A stretch of 37,126 bases of DNA from Bacteroidales bacterium. GTDB taxonomy: Bacteria > Bacteroidota > Bacteroidia > Bacteroidales > UBA932. Under the pieces are notes generated by a model. The model had not been told where the DNA came from, searched no databases, and saw only the letters and a program-made list of their open reading frames with translations. The stretch is from positions 1 to 37,126 of the forward strand of contig JAGCUV010000024.1 of NCBI GenBank assembly GCA_017962705.1, written 5' to 3'. The position numbers were made by a program, and so were the translations under genes. Shown here in pieces: positions 16,288 to 24,996 of the stretch; positions within the stretch are counted from its first letter, which is position 1, and each line of letters starts with the position of its first letter.

Positions 16288-17727
16288 ATGAAAACACACC
16301 CTTTCACGCAGTTGTTGACGTTCTCGCTGATGCTGATAGCCGCTTGTTCCGCAGGCGCGCCGTCCGGCAGCGGACAGCAGGAGCCGGAAGAAGAAATCCA
16401 GTACACCGGGCAGGTGGAGACCTACCGCTACTACGAGGGATTGCGCCCTTCCACCCGCTTCACCGTTTCGGTGAACGACGAGGACCAGTATGTTTATCCG
16501 ACCAGCGAACAGCACCTGTGCGCGTTCGCGTGCGACGGTACCGTGAAAGTGGTGATTGATTCTCCGGAGGCGGACATCACTTCCGTGGTGGTACGGCCGA
16601 AAGCCAAGAATCCGCAATACCGGCTCAAGGACGGGAAGATTATCCTGACGATGGCTCCCAAAGACCGCTATGTGGTCGATATCAACGGGGAGTGGAGAAA
16701 TGCCCTGCTGCTCTTTGCGAATGCGGTGGACACCGACAAACCTTCTCCCGAAGATCAGAACGTACGTTATTTCGAGGCCGGAAAGGTCCACGATGCGGGG
16801 ATTATCAATCCTGACAGCGGGAAAACTGTTTATTTCGAAGGAGGCGCGCTGGTTAACGGCCGGGTGTTTTGCGATGACAAGGACCATTTGACCTTTGCGG
16901 GAGGAGGGATGCTCAACTGTACGCCCGAGGAGGAACCCGCGTTCCGCCTCAACAGGTGTTCCTACGTGACGATGAAAGACTTCATCGTTCTGAACACCTC
17001 CAGTTACGGCATCATACTCCGGGAAACGGATGTGGTCGAGGCCGACAATGTGAAGAGTTACGGAGAAGCGTCGAAACTCACCGAAACCGGCGTGGAAAAT
17101 GACGCATTCGACCTGTTTGGCTGCCGGCACGTGCAGATCCAACATGCTTTCTCCTACTGCCACGACGACACCTATTGCATCAAGACACGGAAATGGGCCG
17201 TCAACCGCAGTTCCGAGTATATCCGCTATGAGGATTGTATCGGTTGGAACATCCAGGGGGGCAATTCTTTTGAAATCGGCTGGGAGACCGGCTGCGACGT
17301 GAGCCATGTTTCCTACAAGGACATTTATTCGGTCCACACGTCGGAAGGCACCGGGACGGCCTATCTCAACGGAGGTGCGACCATCCATCAGGTCGACGGG
17401 GGAGTCATCTCGGATATCAGTTACGAAAACGTCTACCTGGAAGAAATGTTCCGTTACGGGCTGTATTTCGTGGTGCGCGAGAACAAAGCTCCCACGGTGA
17501 GCATCGGAACCGATGCCGTGTGGGCTCCGGGCGTTATCCGGGGCGTCAAGATGAAAAATGTCCATCTGGGCAACATGCCCCCTTGGGGCAATTGCGCGAA
17601 AGGGTTGGATAACGAACACTCCGTCCAGGTGGAGATAGACGGCCTGTACATAGCGGGCAAGCGTGTCACCTCTCTTTCGGAAGCGAACTTTACCGTCGGA
17701 CCTTATGCTACTGTGACGCTCAAATGA
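16288..17727 (+). CDS. GH28-like right-handed beta-helix glycosidase (lipoprotein)
   Basis: This 479-aa lipoprotein (LIAAC, Cys20) resembles the polygalacturonase family GH28. After an N-terminal beta domain (about 40-150) comes a beta-helix with repeated short strands. Active-site-like positions: END at 270-272 with FD at 274-275 (compare NTDG-D of GH28); HDD at 292-294 followed by CIK (297-299), matching the DD-x-x-x-K block; and GGNSFEIGWE (324-333), corresponding to the GHGxSxGS block. The histidine of GHG is replaced by Asn, and no terminal RIK motif is seen, so the reaction may differ from pectin hydrolysis. No acidic surface-export signal follows Cys20 (SAGAPSG), so it may face the periplasm. 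The gene overlaps the next one by four bases (ATGA), implying translational coupling. GH28-like is my best call; another beta-helix family is possible. Confidence 0.75.
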   Translation: MKTHPFTQLLTFSLMLIAACSAGAPSGSGQQEPEEEIQYTGQVETYRYYEGLRPSTRFTVSVNDEDQYVYPTSEQHLCAFACDGTVKVVIDSPEADITSVVVRPKAKNPQYRLKDGKIILTMAPKDRYVVDINGEWRNALLLFANAVDTDKPSPEDQNVRYFEAGKVHDAGIINPDSGKTVYFEGGALVNGRVFCDDKDHLTFAGGGMLNCTPEEEPAFRLNRCSYVTMKDFIVLNTSSYGIILRETDVVEADNVKSYGEASKLTETGVENDAFDLFGCRHVQIQHAFSYCHDDTYCIKTRKWAVNRSSEYIRYEDCIGWNIQGGNSFEIGWETGCDVSHVSYKDIYSVHTSEGTGTAYLNGGATIHQVDGGVISDISYENVYLEEMFRYGLYFVVRENKAPTVSIGTDAVWAPGVIRGVKMKNVHLGNMPPWGNCAKGLDNEHSVQVEIDGLYIAGKRVTSLSEANFTVGPYATVTLK

Positions 17728-19985
17728 AACCTTCAGTCTTTTTCTTTGCCCTTCTGATGGTTGTTTCCTGCCGGCCGGCTGAAGCGGTGACGCCGCCGCA
17801 GCCGGACGAGCCGGTATACAGCCGCTCCTATTCTTTGATGGGGCGTATCGAAAGTCCCGGTGTCTGGCAGGACGGGGAAACCTTGCTTGCCTTCGTTCCC
17901 GGCGGCAAGACCCCGGTGGGTAAGGCCTATTTGACGGCCGGCGCCGGAACGCAGGCCGGCACTTTCGACTTGAAAACCGATTTGCAGGCTGGGGAAAAGG
18001 TGGTTCTGAAACGGGATGCCACCATCGCGGCCTCCCAGCGGCAGGACGCTCCGGATGTCGACAACACTTTCCGCTATGCCGTGGGGCAAAGCGGCAGTAC
18101 CGAACTCGACGAGGATTGGCCGGCGGAATTTTCGCTCAGCCAGGACTATAGCCTGATCCGCATCATTCCCGTCGCCGGAGCGTTCAACCAGGGTGAAAAA
18201 GTAGCGGAAATAGGCATCCGTTGCAGCCAGGCCGGGCTTTCCGACGAGGGGGACGCCATCTCCGTATCCCTTTCTACGCCCCTGGTCCTCTCCACCGGCG
18301 GGCAGGCTGTCAGCATGGTCGTGAAGCCGGTCGACATCCAAGGGAAAGAATGCTTTCTGGACATACTGGGCTACCACTTTCCTTTTTTAGGGGTGAAGCT
18401 GGAGAGGGGCGCAGTGAACCTGCTGAAGGTCGTGTTTCCCGACGCCGTGCTGATACCCGGAACGGACGAAGGTCCGGAATACAGCAGCGTTTCTGTCGCG
18501 TACAAGCGCGCGGCCGAGACGACGACCTACGATGCGGCTTCGGCCATCCCCGTCAACGGCATGAACCGCCTGCCCAAATATACCGTCGACCCGACCGACC
18601 GGTGGGGCGGATATGCCGGCGTGAAACCGGACAGTTATGTCAGCACGAATACGGCCGGTTACTGGAGAACGGGAAAATACAAAGGCCGCTGGGTCTGCGT
18701 CAACCCCGACGGGAATGTTACCCTTCTGCACGGCATCAACGGAGCGGCGCCCTACACGATGAAGGAAAGTTCCTCCTCTTCTTCTCCCGAACGGGCGGAG
18801 TACAACAAGAAATTTTCCTCCCTCGCGGACTGGGCGCAGTTTACCCATCGTTTTCTCTCGGGCCATTCCTTCAACTTCTTTTCTACCAATCCCAAGCGAA
18901 TCCGTGCGTATCGCAACTATATGCCGGAGACGGAACAGGCCCTGCTTCGCTCCGCCGGCGGCGACAAACAGTTGAGCCAGGTGGAGATACTCTATCTGCT
19001 CCGGACCTTCTCCTGGGACTACAGCGCCTTGACCGGTAAGTCTTTTGATGCGTCACAGGGCAGTGTTTTCACCCTGATGTTCGACCCGTTGTATCTGGAT
19101 TTTATCGACGAACTCGCCAAGGATGGGACGGCCCTCTTCCGGGACGATAAAGCCTTTATCGGATATTACATCGACAACGAACTGGGATTCCGCTTCACCA
19201 ACGCTTCCACCCCGGCCATCTATCTCAAACAATGGCTGGCGCTGGACACCTCTTCCTCGTCCCCGCGCGCTTTTGCCTTCGCAAAGCAGTATGCGGAAGA
19301 TTTCATGAGGAACAACTATCACGTGGAACCGCTTGCCGGGAATGTCACGACGGCGATGGACGACGCTTTCCTGGCTGACATTTGCGAATACTATTACAGG
19401 ACCGCGGCGGCTGCCATCCGCAAATACGACCCCAACCATCTGGTCCTGGGCTCGCGCTTGCACGGAACGCCGAAGACCCTGAAACGGGTGCACGAAGCCT
19501 GTGCCCGGTACTGCGATGCCGTGTCGGTGAACGTGTACAGCGTCTGGGAGCCGAACGATTCCTATTTCATTTCCCAGTTCAAGGTCTGGGTGAACGACAG
19601 CAAGCCTTGCCTGGTGACGGAGTTCTACACCCGGGACGCCCTGGCTACTTTCGACGGCCAGGCCTACGGAAATACCGGCGAGGGCGGCGGATGGATTGTC
19701 AAAGGACAGGCCGCGCGGGGACTGCATTACCAGAACTTCACCCGCAAGTTGCTCTCCTACAGCCACTGCATCGGCTGGCAATGGTTCCAGATGACGGACG
19801 ACTTCTCCGAGGTTTACGGATGGAACAACAAGGGCGTCATCAACCCCGCTTTTGAGTACTACACCGATCTGACGGACCGGATGCGGCAATTGCACTGGAA
19901 CATCTATCAAATCATGGACTATTATTCGGCTTCGGGTGCGTCGAGCCAACCGGCGGCCGACCTGCATTGTGTTTATTGGGAATAA
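17724..19985 (+). CDS. Fimbrillin-like domain fused to a GH-A clan (agarase-like) hydrolase
   Basis: This 753-aa lipoprotein has signal MKPSVFFFALLMVVSC (Cys16). Residues about 30-245 resemble the fimbrillin-like domains of its neighbours (VWQDGETLLAF, TAGAGTQAGTF). From about 300 a TIM-barrel hydrolase follows: GYWRTGKYKGRWVCVNPDG and LLHGIN recall the 'GrWwlvdPdGhpFfskGvn' start of GH50/agarase-like enzymes. FIGYYIDNELGF gives acid/base Glu486, KYDPNHLVLGSRLHG is a typical GH-A strand, and CLVTEFYTRD gives nucleophile Glu633. The ending, HCIGWQWFQMTDD, is also typical. The exact GH family cannot be assigned by eye, and beta-agarase activity should not be assumed. It starts inside the previous gene's stop and ends 15 bases before GH89. 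An endo-acting role on the glycan backbone is inferred. Confidence 0.82.
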   Translation: MKPSVFFFALLMVVSCRPAEAVTPPQPDEPVYSRSYSLMGRIESPGVWQDGETLLAFVPGGKTPVGKAYLTAGAGTQAGTFDLKTDLQAGEKVVLKRDATIAASQRQDAPDVDNTFRYAVGQSGSTELDEDWPAEFSLSQDYSLIRIIPVAGAFNQGEKVAEIGIRCSQAGLSDEGDAISVSLSTPLVLSTGGQAVSMVVKPVDIQGKECFLDILGYHFPFLGVKLERGAVNLLKVVFPDAVLIPGTDEGPEYSSVSVAYKRAAETTTYDAASAIPVNGMNRLPKYTVDPTDRWGGYAGVKPDSYVSTNTAGYWRTGKYKGRWVCVNPDGNVTLLHGINGAAPYTMKESSSSSSPERAEYNKKFSSLADWAQFTHRFLSGHSFNFFSTNPKRIRAYRNYMPETEQALLRSAGGDKQLSQVEILYLLRTFSWDYSALTGKSFDASQGSVFTLMFDPLYLDFIDELAKDGTALFRDDKAFIGYYIDNELGFRFTNASTPAIYLKQWLALDTSSSSPRAFAFAKQYAEDFMRNNYHVEPLAGNVTTAMDDAFLADICEYYYRTAAAAIRKYDPNHLVLGSRLHGTPKTLKRVHEACARYCDAVSVNVYSVWEPNDSYFISQFKVWVNDSKPCLVTEFYTRDALATFDGQAYGNTGEGGGWIVKGQAARGLHYQNFTRKLLSYSHCIGWQWFQMTDDFSEVYGWNNKGVINPAFEYYTDLTDRMRQLHWNIYQIMDYYSASGASSQPAADLHCVYWE

Positions 19986-20000
19986 CCTGTTTGGGAAAAG

Positions 20001-22211
20001 ATGAAAAGGTCATTCATTGTTATAGGTATGCTTCTCGGCGCGCTAGTGGCGGCCGGATGCGGCGACAGGGAACGGGTCTGGTCCGATGACCCGCAGATTG
20101 CGGCGGCGCAGCAGCTTTGCGCGAGGCTGCTTCCGAGGCAAAGCCGGAACATCGATTTCGTGTTGGAGGAAGGGGATGCAGATGCCTATTCCTTGCAGAC
20201 GACCGACGGCAGGCTGGTAATCGGGGGAACCGGCGTCAATGCGATGGCGCGCGGTCTGGGAGACTACCTGAGGAATTATTGCCAAATCGGGCTCACCTGG
20301 TATGAACGCGACAAGGTCCGCGAACCGAAAGCCCTTCCGGTGGTGGAAGGCCGCGTTGAGCGCAAGGCGCTGGTGGGCAAACGCTTTTTCCTGAATTATT
20401 GTACTTACGGCTACAGTCTTCCCTGGTGGCAGTGGAAAGATTGGGAGCGCCTGATTGACTGGATGGCGCTGCATGGCGTTACGCTCTCCCTGGCCAACAC
20501 CGGACAGGAGAGCGTCTGGATGGAGACCTGGCAGGAATTCGGGCTTACTCCCGAGCAAATCCGGGCGTATTTTACCGGACCGGCCTATCTCCCGTGGCAC
20601 AGGATGACCAATATCGACGGATGGCACGGCCCGCTTCCCCAGTCCTGGCTGGACGGCCAGTGCGAACTGCAGAAGAAAATCATTGCCCGCGAGACTTCGC
20701 TGGGCATTTCTCCGATACTCACTTCGTTCACCGGTCACGTGCCGGCCGCGCTCAAGGAAGTATATCCCAACGCCCAAATCAGCAAACTCAACCGCTGGGG
20801 CCAGTTTGATGAAGCGTTCAACGCCTGGTACCTGAATCCGACGGATACGCTCTTTCGGGCGATACAGAAAACCTTCCTGCGTAAGCAAAAGGAAATCTAC
20901 GGAGACGATTGCCACATTTATAGTGTGGACTTGTTCAATGAGGTGAATCCCCCTTCCTGGGAGCCGGCGTATCTGGCCGACGCTGCCCGTCTCACCTACG
21001 AGGCCATCAGCGAAAACGATCCGGATGCGGTCTGGCTGCAGATGAGTTGGCTTTTCTGGCATAAGCAGAAAATGTGGACGCCGGAACGCATCAAGGCCTA
21101 TATCACTCCCGTGCCCAAGGGCCGGCTGATTATGCTGGACTATTATTGCGACCAGATTGAGGTCTATCGTCACACAGAGCAATTCTACGGGCAGGATTTT
21201 ATCTGGTCTTACCTCGGGAATTTCGGAGGGGAGACGATGATGGCGGGGGACTTTGCCGATATCAGCGGCAAGCTGGACCGGGTCTATGCGGAGGCTTCCG
21301 GGGGCTGTGTCGGCCTGGGCTGTACCTTGGAGGGCTTGGATGTGAACCCGTTTATGTACGAATACGTGCTGGACAGGGCTTGGGAGCGCAAGCTCGACGA
21401 CAAGGGCTGGGTGGAGGCGCTCGCGGACGTCCGTTCGGGGAATGGCGATCCGCAGGTGCGTGCGGCCTGGCAGCTGCTCTGCGAAAAAGTCCAGAAGCAA
21501 AAGGCCAATTATGCCGTTTCGCAGATTCCGGCCAGGCCCCGTCTGGATGGAAAATCCACTTGGAGCCAAGCGACAAAAGCCTTTGACAACAAGGATTTGC
21601 TGGCCGCTTGGGGCGAACTCCTGAAAGCCGGCCGCTGCGATACGCCCGAATTCCGTTTTGATTGCGTGAACTGGGCCCGTCAGTGTCTGGACATCTATTT
21701 CACGCAGTTGTATGCGCAGTTGCGGGCAAAATACAAAGATGGAGACGCTGTCGCCGTCGCCGCCCTGGGACAGCGCATGCTGGAGATACTCGACGATGTG
21801 GATGCGCTGGTGGCCTCCGACGCTTATTTCCTGACGGGGAAATGGATTGCCGACGCCCGTGCCTGGGGAACGACGCCCGAAGAAAAGGACTACTACGAGA
21901 CGGACGCCCGTTTGCTGCTGACTTGCTGGGGACAGAAAGGACGCTCGCTGACGGACTATGCCAATCGCGACTGGAACGGCCTCATCGCTACCTACTACAA
22001 GCCCCGCTGGGAAAAGTTTATCCACGGACTGGAAGCGAGCCTGGTCTCCGGCGAACCCTTCGACGAGCAGGCCTATCTGGCGTGGAGCAATGATTTCGAG
22101 TGGGATTGGGCGCATAGCTATGGCAAAATGCGGGAAAAACCCTCGGGAAATCCCCGCAGACTGTCGCAAGCACTATACGATAAATATAAGAAAGAGATAG
22201 CAGAAAATTAA
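20001..22211 (+). CDS. GH89 alpha-N-acetylglucosaminidase-family lipoprotein
   Basis: This 736-aa lipoprotein (VAAGC, Cys20) belongs to GH89, the family of human NAGLU, which removes terminal alpha-linked GlcNAc. Matching segments: FLNYCTYGYSLPWWQW, IDWMALHGVTLSLANTGQE, YFTGPAYLPWHRM, GPLPQSW, DLFNEVNPP with Glu314, WLQMSWLFW, PKGRLIMLD, SYLGNFGG, and CTLEGLDVNP with Glu444. In human NAGLU the catalytic glutamates are E316 and E446; the same spacing of 130 residues supports an intact active site. The substrate subsite may differ, because MLDYYCD replaces the usual segment after the MLD strand. A family small N-terminal domain, the barrel and the C-terminal helical domain all appear present. 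Acidic residues follow Cys20 (GDRERV), consistent with surface display. The GH3 gene follows after ten bases. Confidence 0.93.
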   Translation: MKRSFIVIGMLLGALVAAGCGDRERVWSDDPQIAAAQQLCARLLPRQSRNIDFVLEEGDADAYSLQTTDGRLVIGGTGVNAMARGLGDYLRNYCQIGLTWYERDKVREPKALPVVEGRVERKALVGKRFFLNYCTYGYSLPWWQWKDWERLIDWMALHGVTLSLANTGQESVWMETWQEFGLTPEQIRAYFTGPAYLPWHRMTNIDGWHGPLPQSWLDGQCELQKKIIARETSLGISPILTSFTGHVPAALKEVYPNAQISKLNRWGQFDEAFNAWYLNPTDTLFRAIQKTFLRKQKEIYGDDCHIYSVDLFNEVNPPSWEPAYLADAARLTYEAISENDPDAVWLQMSWLFWHKQKMWTPERIKAYITPVPKGRLIMLDYYCDQIEVYRHTEQFYGQDFIWSYLGNFGGETMMAGDFADISGKLDRVYAEASGGCVGLGCTLEGLDVNPFMYEYVLDRAWERKLDDKGWVEALADVRSGNGDPQVRAAWQLLCEKVQKQKANYAVSQIPARPRLDGKSTWSQATKAFDNKDLLAAWGELLKAGRCDTPEFRFDCVNWARQCLDIYFTQLYAQLRAKYKDGDAVAVAALGQRMLEILDDVDALVASDAYFLTGKWIADARAWGTTPEEKDYYETDARLLLTCWGQKGRSLTDYANRDWNGLIATYYKPRWEKFIHGLEASLVSGEPFDEQAYLAWSNDFEWDWAHSYGKMREKPSGNPRRLSQALYDKYKKEIAEN

Positions 22212-22221
22212 TGCGAAACCG

Positions 22222-24975
22222 ATGAAGAGGACATTGTTTGTTTTGGCGTTGTTGGCGGCCGGTATCCCCGCCTTCTCGCAATTGAAGGATGAGTATGGCG
22301 TAGGCAGCATCTATCACGACGGATGGATTGACCTGAACAAGAATGGTGTGAAGGATGTCTATGAGGATCCGGCGGCGGATATAGAAGCGAGAATCAACGA
22401 CCTTCTTTCACAGATGACACTGGAGGAAAAGACCTGCCAGATGGTGACGCTCTACGGCTATCGTCGCGTACTCCAGGATCAACTTCCCACGCCTGCTTGG
22501 AAAAACAAGCTCTGGAAAGACGGCATCGGGGCCCTGGATGAGCACTTGAACGGCTTCCGCAACTGGGATCTTCCCCTGACCGACAGCCCGTATCTCTGGC
22601 CGGCTTCCGTCCATGCCAAGGCGCTCAACACCGTGCAGCAGTTCTTCATCGAGGAGACCCGCCTCGGCATTCCGGTGGATTTCACCAACGAGGGTATCCG
22701 GGGAGTTGAGGCCTACCGGGCCACGAATTTCCCCACACAGCTGGGCATCGGCCATACCTGGGACAAGGAGCTGGTCCGCCAGATTGGGTATATCACCGGC
22801 CGCGAAGGACGTCTGCTCGGCTATACGAATGTCTATGCACCCATTCTGGATGTGGGCCGTGACCAGCGTTGGGGACGCTACGAAGAGATTTACGGCGAGT
22901 CGCCTTATCTGGTGGCGGAGCTGGGCGTGCAGATGGCCCTCGGTATGCAGACGGACTGGCAGGTGGCTGCTACGGGAAAGCATTTTATCGCTTATTCCAA
23001 CAATAAGGGAGCCCGGGAAGGCATGGCCCGCGTTGACCCGCAGATGTCCCCGCATGAGGTGGAGAATATCCACGTCTATCCTTGGCGGGAAGTGATCGGT
23101 CGCGCCGGCCTGTTGGGCGTGATGAGTTCCTACAACGACTACGACGGCATCCCCGTTCAAGGGAGCCGCTATTGGCTGACGGACCGCCTGCGCGGAGAGT
23201 TAGGCTTCAAGGGCTATGTGGTGTCGGATAGCGATGCGGTCGAATATCTGCATTCCAAGCACCATACTTCGAAAGATATGAAAGAATCGGTGAGACAGGC
23301 CGTCGAAGCCGGTTTGAATGTGCGCTGTACCTTCCGTACCCCGGACAGTTATGTGCTGCCGCTGCGGGAACTCGTCCAAGAGGGGACGATCCCTATGTCT
23401 GTCATTGACGAGCGTGTGCGCGACATCCTGCGCGTGAAATTCCTTACCGGTCAGTTCGACCGGCCCTACCAGACCGATTACGAGGCCGCCGACCGTGAAG
23501 TCGATGGTCCCGCGAACAATCAGGTGGCTCTTCGCGCCTCGCGCGAGTCTCTGGTGCTCTTGAAAAACGACGGCACCCTGCCCCTGTCCAAGGAGAAATT
23601 GAAAAAGGTGGCCGTTATCGGCCCCAATGCCGACGATGTCAGTGTCACGCACAACCATTACGGCCCGTTGGCCACGGCTTCCGTGTCCGTGTTCGAAGGA
23701 CTCTGCAAAGCCCTTGACGGCCAGGCGGAAGTCCGCTATGAAAAGGGGTGTGAACTGGTGGATGCCAACTGGCCTGATTCCGAGATTCTCCCCACTGAGC
23801 CGACCCGAGAAGAGCTTGCCGGTATCGACATGGCCGTGAAACTGGCGAAGAAGAGCGATGTGGCCATTGTCGTGCTGGGAGGAGGCCTGCGCACGTGTGG
23901 GGAAAACAAGAGCCGTTCCAGCTTGGAACTGCCCGGACGGCAGGAACTTCTGCTGAAAAAGGTATTTGCCACCGGAAAGCCGGTGATTCTGGTTCTGATC
24001 AACGGCCGTCCCTTGAGCATCAACTGGGCCCAGGAGCATGTGAATGCTATCCTGGAGGCCTGGTATCCCGGCTCGCACGGAGGCACGGCTGTTGCCGAGG
24101 CGCTTCTGGGCGACTACAATCCGGGCGGTAAACTGACCGTGACCTTCACCAAGACCGTGGGGCAGATTCCTTTCAACTTCCCCTGCAAACCGAACGCGCA
24201 GGTCGACGGCGGCAACAAGAAGGGCCCCGCCGGCAAGCAGTCACGTGTGCACGGAGCGCTGTACGATTTCGGTTTCGGCCTCAGTTATACCAGCTTTGAC
24301 TATTCCAACCTCATGCTTTCCCAAGAGGTGATATCGCCCGAAGACAGCGTTGAGGTGTGTTTCGATGTGACCAATACCGGCAGCCGGCAGGGAGATGAGG
24401 TAGTCCAGCTTTATGTGCACGACCGCGTAAGTTCCATCACGGTCTATGAAAAGGTGCTGCGCGGATTCGAGCGCGTGCCCCTTGCTCCGGGTGAAACGAA
24501 AACCCTGCGCTTCACCCTCACGCCTGCCGACCTGAGCCTGTTGGATGTGAACTTCAAGCGGGTCGTGGAACCGGGCCATTTCGATATCATGATCGGGGCT
24601 TCTTCTACCGACATCCGTCTGCAGAAGAGACTCACCGTCCGCGGCGGCGATACGGAGGAAGCCTATCCCGACGACGCATCGGCCAGGAAGGCCTATTTCC
24701 CCGCCGCACTTTCTACCAGCGAAGATGTGACGATACCCTTGCCCGAAGGGAAAGCCATCGATAAATTGACCGTATCCTGGGGTTCCGGCACCGATTGCGC
24801 GTTTGAGATTCTGTGGACCAAAGGCGGCGGCCAGTTCCTTCCCGTGTTCAAGGGTGAGGCGAAAGCCGAAGACGGCCCGTTCCGGAATACTTATCGCTTC
24901 GAGCCGACCGAGGCCAGCGAAATCCGGGTCGGCATCATCCGGGGCAAAGCGGTCGTCAGCGGACTCTCTTATTGA
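22222..24975 (+). CDS. GH3 beta-glycosidase (beta-glucosidase/xylosidase type), periplasmic
   Basis: This 917-aa exo-glycosidase has a cleavable signal peptide without a lipobox cysteine (MKRTLFVLALLAAGIPAFSQ), so it is likely periplasmic. The GH3 N-terminal domain (about 55-400) has MTLEEKTCQM, NEGIRGVE, APILDVGRDQRWGR, GKHFIAYSNN (Lys253-His254) and GYVVSDSDAV with nucleophile Asp336. The GH3 C-terminal domain begins about 420 (SLVLLKNDGTLPL, VAVIGPNADD) and includes CGENKSRSSLELPGRQELLL and WYPGSHGGTAVAEALLGDYNPGGKL. A fibronectin-III-like domain (about 690-790) and an extra C-terminal domain, perhaps discoidin-like (about 830-917), follow. The nucleophile context is SDS rather than the common SDW. 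It would remove terminal beta-linked sugars from imported oligosaccharides; the sugar is not known. It lies 10 bases after GH89 and 21 before the esterase. Confidence 0.95.
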   Translation: MKRTLFVLALLAAGIPAFSQLKDEYGVGSIYHDGWIDLNKNGVKDVYEDPAADIEARINDLLSQMTLEEKTCQMVTLYGYRRVLQDQLPTPAWKNKLWKDGIGALDEHLNGFRNWDLPLTDSPYLWPASVHAKALNTVQQFFIEETRLGIPVDFTNEGIRGVEAYRATNFPTQLGIGHTWDKELVRQIGYITGREGRLLGYTNVYAPILDVGRDQRWGRYEEIYGESPYLVAELGVQMALGMQTDWQVAATGKHFIAYSNNKGAREGMARVDPQMSPHEVENIHVYPWREVIGRAGLLGVMSSYNDYDGIPVQGSRYWLTDRLRGELGFKGYVVSDSDAVEYLHSKHHTSKDMKESVRQAVEAGLNVRCTFRTPDSYVLPLRELVQEGTIPMSVIDERVRDILRVKFLTGQFDRPYQTDYEAADREVDGPANNQVALRASRESLVLLKNDGTLPLSKEKLKKVAVIGPNADDVSVTHNHYGPLATASVSVFEGLCKALDGQAEVRYEKGCELVDANWPDSEILPTEPTREELAGIDMAVKLAKKSDVAIVVLGGGLRTCGENKSRSSLELPGRQELLLKKVFATGKPVILVLINGRPLSINWAQEHVNAILEAWYPGSHGGTAVAEALLGDYNPGGKLTVTFTKTVGQIPFNFPCKPNAQVDGGNKKGPAGKQSRVHGALYDFGFGLSYTSFDYSNLMLSQEVISPEDSVEVCFDVTNTGSRQGDEVVQLYVHDRVSSITVYEKVLRGFERVPLAPGETKTLRFTLTPADLSLLDVNFKRVVEPGHFDIMIGASSTDIRLQKRLTVRGGDTEEAYPDDASARKAYFPAALSTSEDVTIPLPEGKAIDKLTVSWGSGTDCAFEILWTKGGGQFLPVFKGEAKAEDGPFRNTYRFEPTEASEIRVGIIRGKAVVSGLSY

Positions 24976-24996
24976 TTTTATCGCTTATCTGTCAGC

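Noticed and set aside
16270-17619. 449-aa open frame on the minus strand
   Set aside because: Antisense to the GH28-like gene and without any known motif.
20043-22169. 708-aa open frame on the minus strand
   Set aside because: It lies wholly antisense to the GH89 gene, whose protein has all family motifs. The antisense product shows no recognisable domain; it reflects codon bias in GC-rich DNA.
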